From Neocallimastix lanati (nom. inval.) (taxonomy: Eukaryota > Neocallimastigomycota > Neocallimastigomycetes > Neocallimastigales > Neocallimastigaceae): a DNA stretch of 64,000 bases. Below, in pieces: positions 61,595-64,000 of this stretch. The first letter of the stretch is position 1; each line of letters begins with the position of its first letter. The notes under the pieces are model-generated. The model saw nothing but the letters and a program-made list of their open reading frames with translations. It ran no database searches and had not been told where the DNA came from. Both the position numbers and the translations under genes were made by a program. Location: positions 3,324,501 through 3,388,500 of the forward strand of contig JACVTC010000001.1 in NCBI GenBank assembly GCA_016946835.1, given 5' to 3'.

Positions 61595-64000
61595 ATGAAA
61601 ATATTTAACTTAAAAAATATAATATTATTTTCATCATTAATAATTAGTAATAATATAGGGATAAACTGTAAACCTACTCTAAATTCTTATGTTTATAACC
61701 TGTCCTCTGAAAATTATGATTATTATCATGAAATATCTAAAAATGGAAACTCTCCAGAAAAGGAAATATATTTAGATTTGGACCTAATTTCAAATAAAAC
61801 CACTGAAAATGAAAAAAATATTTTATATAAAAAATCTGACATTGAACTTCAATCAGTAAAATTCATTAAATATGAAGAAACTCTTTCTGTAGTTGCTAAT
61901 CCTTATATAGGTTTTTATGAACAAGGATTTATCTTATTAAAAGTGAATAGCAATGATACGAATAGCTTTATACCACTTTCAAATTTAGTTCGTCTTTTAA
62001 TAGACATTTCTGATTTTCAAAACAATAATTTAAATGAGGATGCCATTAATTATTTAATTTCGGTTTTTGAAAAATTAAAAGAAAATCACCAAACTGTAGT
62101 TGTTAGATTTGCATATCATAGAGATTTTAATGGTGATAATAAAACTAATGAGCCTGATATCACAAAGGTATTAGAGCATTTAGATCAAGTAAAAAGCATC
62201 TTAAATTTTTACGATGATATTATCGCCTCTGTTGAATGTGGATTATTTGGTATTTATGGTGAAATGTTTCAGAGTGATGTTACTGATATTCAAAATAGTA
62301 AAAGAAGCTTTATTAGCAATTCAATAAAAAAATGGTTAGAAATTTTAAATGAATCAATTACAGTAAGTGTAAGAACTCCAGAGCAATATATCAATTTTTA
62401 TGAAGATATTCTTAATATTAAAATATCTGATATCTCAAAACATAAATCGTCTTCAGGTGAACCAGGATACAGAATTGGTATTTTTAATGATGCCTATTTT
62501 TCGTCAAGTGATGACATTGGTACATATAAAAACAGGGATAATGAAATAGAATGGATATCTAATCAAGCAACCCATGCATTATTTGGTGGTGAATTTGGAA
62601 ATTATACAAATCAATTCATGGGTGACATAAAAATTGATGGTAAGCAAATTAGTACTGAAGCTTTTAAAACACATACGAGCTATTTAAATTCCCGTTTCTA
62701 TGAAGATGCTCTTAGTATTTTGAGATCAAGAAAATGTACCGATTTTTTCGGTAATTATGAAGGACAAACCGAATTGAAATATATTGAAAATCATCTTGGT
62801 TATAGATATGTTGTAAGAAGTGTTCGTCTTACCACAGAAGCTGAGAGTAATGGAATATTTGGTGCCGAAATTAGTATTGAAAATGTAGGATTTGCTAATC
62901 TTATAAAGCAAAAATCAATTTATGTTATCATGACAGATAATAATGATAGGAGATATGATTTAACTAATTCATTAAAGATTACTAATAGTGATCCACGCCA
63001 GTGGTGGTCAAAAAATACAACTGTAATTCATATTGAAGGTATACTTCCTAACGGAATGAAAAATGGAAATTATAGACTCTATTTAAGAATTGCCTCAAAT
63101 AGTAATGGTGGTTTGAATGGTAATCCTATTAAATTTGCAAATGATGATCAAAATATATGGAATGAATCATTGGGAGCTAACTATCTTGGAGATTTTGCTA
63201 TAGTAGGACATAATGAAAATCCTCTTGAAGCTATACCTGTTGTATATAGCCAGGAAAATATGGAACCTTTTAATTCAAAGTATCCAACTTTAAAATTTAA
63301 AGGTAATCTAAGCTACACCGAAAATTATTATTTAGGTGTTCCAGAATTGAAAGAAATCGATAATTTCAATATATATGAGTTAACAAATGCTCAAAGTGCA
63401 AAGTATCGTACATGGCATGTGGAATCTAAAATTAAACCTTCTCTTTTATATTTATCTAATGGTGTTTATGGTAATATGGGAGAACCCTCAGACTATTGCT
63501 TAGATTTAGGTACTTTTACAGATGGTAATGGATATAATTTTCTTAGTATTGTGAAGTGTTCCAATGCCAAACATAAGTTTATGTATGGAAAGTCCTTTTC
63601 AAATTCTATTGATGTCTACGATTTGAATGATAATCATCTTACTGATAGTGATAAAAATGACTTATGTCTTTTTTACTCAATGACTCCAAAACTTGATAAA
63701 TGTAGCCTTTCAAGTAGTGAGGAAAATATGAGTTGGAACAAATATAATGTTGATCTTAAATATACAACTGTCAAATATAAGGGTATGTTAAATAATGATT
63801 CTAATCAATATTTAGGAGTTCCGGAATTAAAAGAATACACTAAAATTTCTATTAGTAATGGAAAGGATTCAACTAGTGCAAAATACCGTACGTGGCATAT
63901 TTCCAGTGATGAAACACCTTCACTTTTATATTTATCCACTGGTACTTTTGGTAATATTGGAGAACCAACAAATTACTGTTTAGATTTAAGTATCTCTTTA
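61595..64000 (+). CDS. Paralogous DUF4874/DUF4832-repeat protein, 3' truncated by window
   Basis: Open from ATG 61595 to the window end (802 codons, no stop). Same plan as the protein at 42551: signal peptide (NIILFSSLIISNNIGINC), conserved pro-region (KPTLNS, LSSE.YDYYH), DUF4874 (here NPYIGFYEQG, with Ile where the other copy has Arg; VECGLFGIYGEMF), DUF4832 (RIGIFNDAYFSSSDDIGT), then repeat R1 from 63278 and R2 from 63758, each on a 480-bp period. Nucleotide identity with the first gene is uneven: 62820-63000 and 63520-63720 are near-identical, while the N-terminal 250 codons are clearly diverged, which suggests gene conversion. The number of further repeats is unknown. Confidence 0.9.
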   Translation, partial: MKIFNLKNIILFSSLIISNNIGINCKPTLNSYVYNLSSENYDYYHEISKNGNSPEKEIYLDLDLISNKTTENEKNILYKKSDIELQSVKFIKYEETLSVVANPYIGFYEQGFILLKVNSNDTNSFIPLSNLVRLLIDISDFQNNNLNEDAINYLISVFEKLKENHQTVVVRFAYHRDFNGDNKTNEPDITKVLEHLDQVKSILNFYDDIIASVECGLFGIYGEMFQSDVTDIQNSKRSFISNSIKKWLEILNESITVSVRTPEQYINFYEDILNIKISDISKHKSSSGEPGYRIGIFNDAYFSSSDDIGTYKNRDNEIEWISNQATHALFGGEFGNYTNQFMGDIKIDGKQISTEAFKTHTSYLNSRFYEDALSILRSRKCTDFFGNYEGQTELKYIENHLGYRYVVRSVRLTTEAESNGIFGAEISIENVGFANLIKQKSIYVIMTDNNDRRYDLTNSLKITNSDPRQWWSKNTTVIHIEGILPNGMKNGNYRLYLRIASNSNGGLNGNPIKFANDDQNIWNESLGANYLGDFAIVGHNENPLEAIPVVYSQENMEPFNSKYPTLKFKGNLSYTENYYLGVPELKEIDNFNIYELTNAQSAKYRTWHVESKIKPSLLYLSNGVYGNMGEPSDYCLDLGTFTDGNGYNFLSIVKCSNAKHKFMYGKSFSNSIDVYDLNDNHLTDSDKNDLCLFYSMTPKLDKCSLSSSEENMSWNKYNVDLKYTTVKYKGMLNNDSNQYLGVPELKEYTKISISNGKDSTSAKYRTWHISSDETPSLLYLSTGTFGNIGEPTNYCLDLSISL

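Noticed and set aside
1-64000. Organellar genome
   Set aside because: Spliceosomal GT-AG introns, nuclear signalling and N-degron genes, and retrotransposons exclude this despite extreme AT content.
1-64000. Dictyostelium-like amoeba as source
   Set aside because: Similar AT and Asn bias, but the CBM1-CE4 protein and secreted DUF4832 repeat proteins point to a gut fungus; not strictly excluded without marker comparison.

Overview
The window looks like nuclear DNA of an early-diverging, extremely AT-rich eukaryote, most probably an anaerobic gut fungus (Neocallimastigomycota). The reasons are short GT-AG introns, intergenic DNA made almost only of A/T homopolymers and microsatellites, Asn-rich coding microsatellites, and secreted carbohydrate-active proteins: a CBM1-type domain joined to a CE4 deacetylase, and DUF4874/DUF4832 proteins with lectin-like repeats. 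No rRNA, tRNA or CRISPR was recognised. The organism is an inference; no marker gene was compared.

Layout, left half. 860-5178 (+) is a 16-exon SH3-WW-WW-PH-RhoGAP signalling protein. 9169-12324 (+) is a 7-exon NAR1/CIAO3 gene for cytosolic Fe-S assembly. 13.1-18.0 kb holds three successive pieces of one non-LTR (LINE) retrotransposon, including a nearly full-length but broken copy with endonuclease, reverse transcriptase and zinc-binding remnants. 21064-28828 (+) is a 3-exon UBR1-type N-recognin E3 ligase of 2396 residues. Two copies of a TIR element with a (TAAAA)n core lie at 29.6-30.3 and 37.7-38.2 kb. Between them are a damaged CBM1-CE4 deacetylase, two relics of it (one inverted), a four-TM Cys-rich membrane protein and the 3' exon of a Cys-repeat/acidic protein.

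Right half. 42551-46603 (+) is an intronless 1350-residue secreted DUF4874/DUF4832 protein with five C-terminal repeats of about 158 residues. A paralogue starts at 61595 and runs off the window, and the duplication includes upstream DNA. Between them lie a PEBP/YbhB-like exon (50548-50989), a decayed Copia-type LTR retrotransposon on the minus strand (53.2-56.9 kb) containing an anomalous GC-rich patch, and several unidentified coding relics.

The housekeeping genes (RhoGAP, NAR1, UBR1) are intact with clean splice phases. The 29-64 kb part behaves like a fast-evolving accessory region: secreted enzymes are duplicated, repeated internally, inverted and broken among transposon debris. No operon logic applies; all intact genes found are on the plus strand and well separated.
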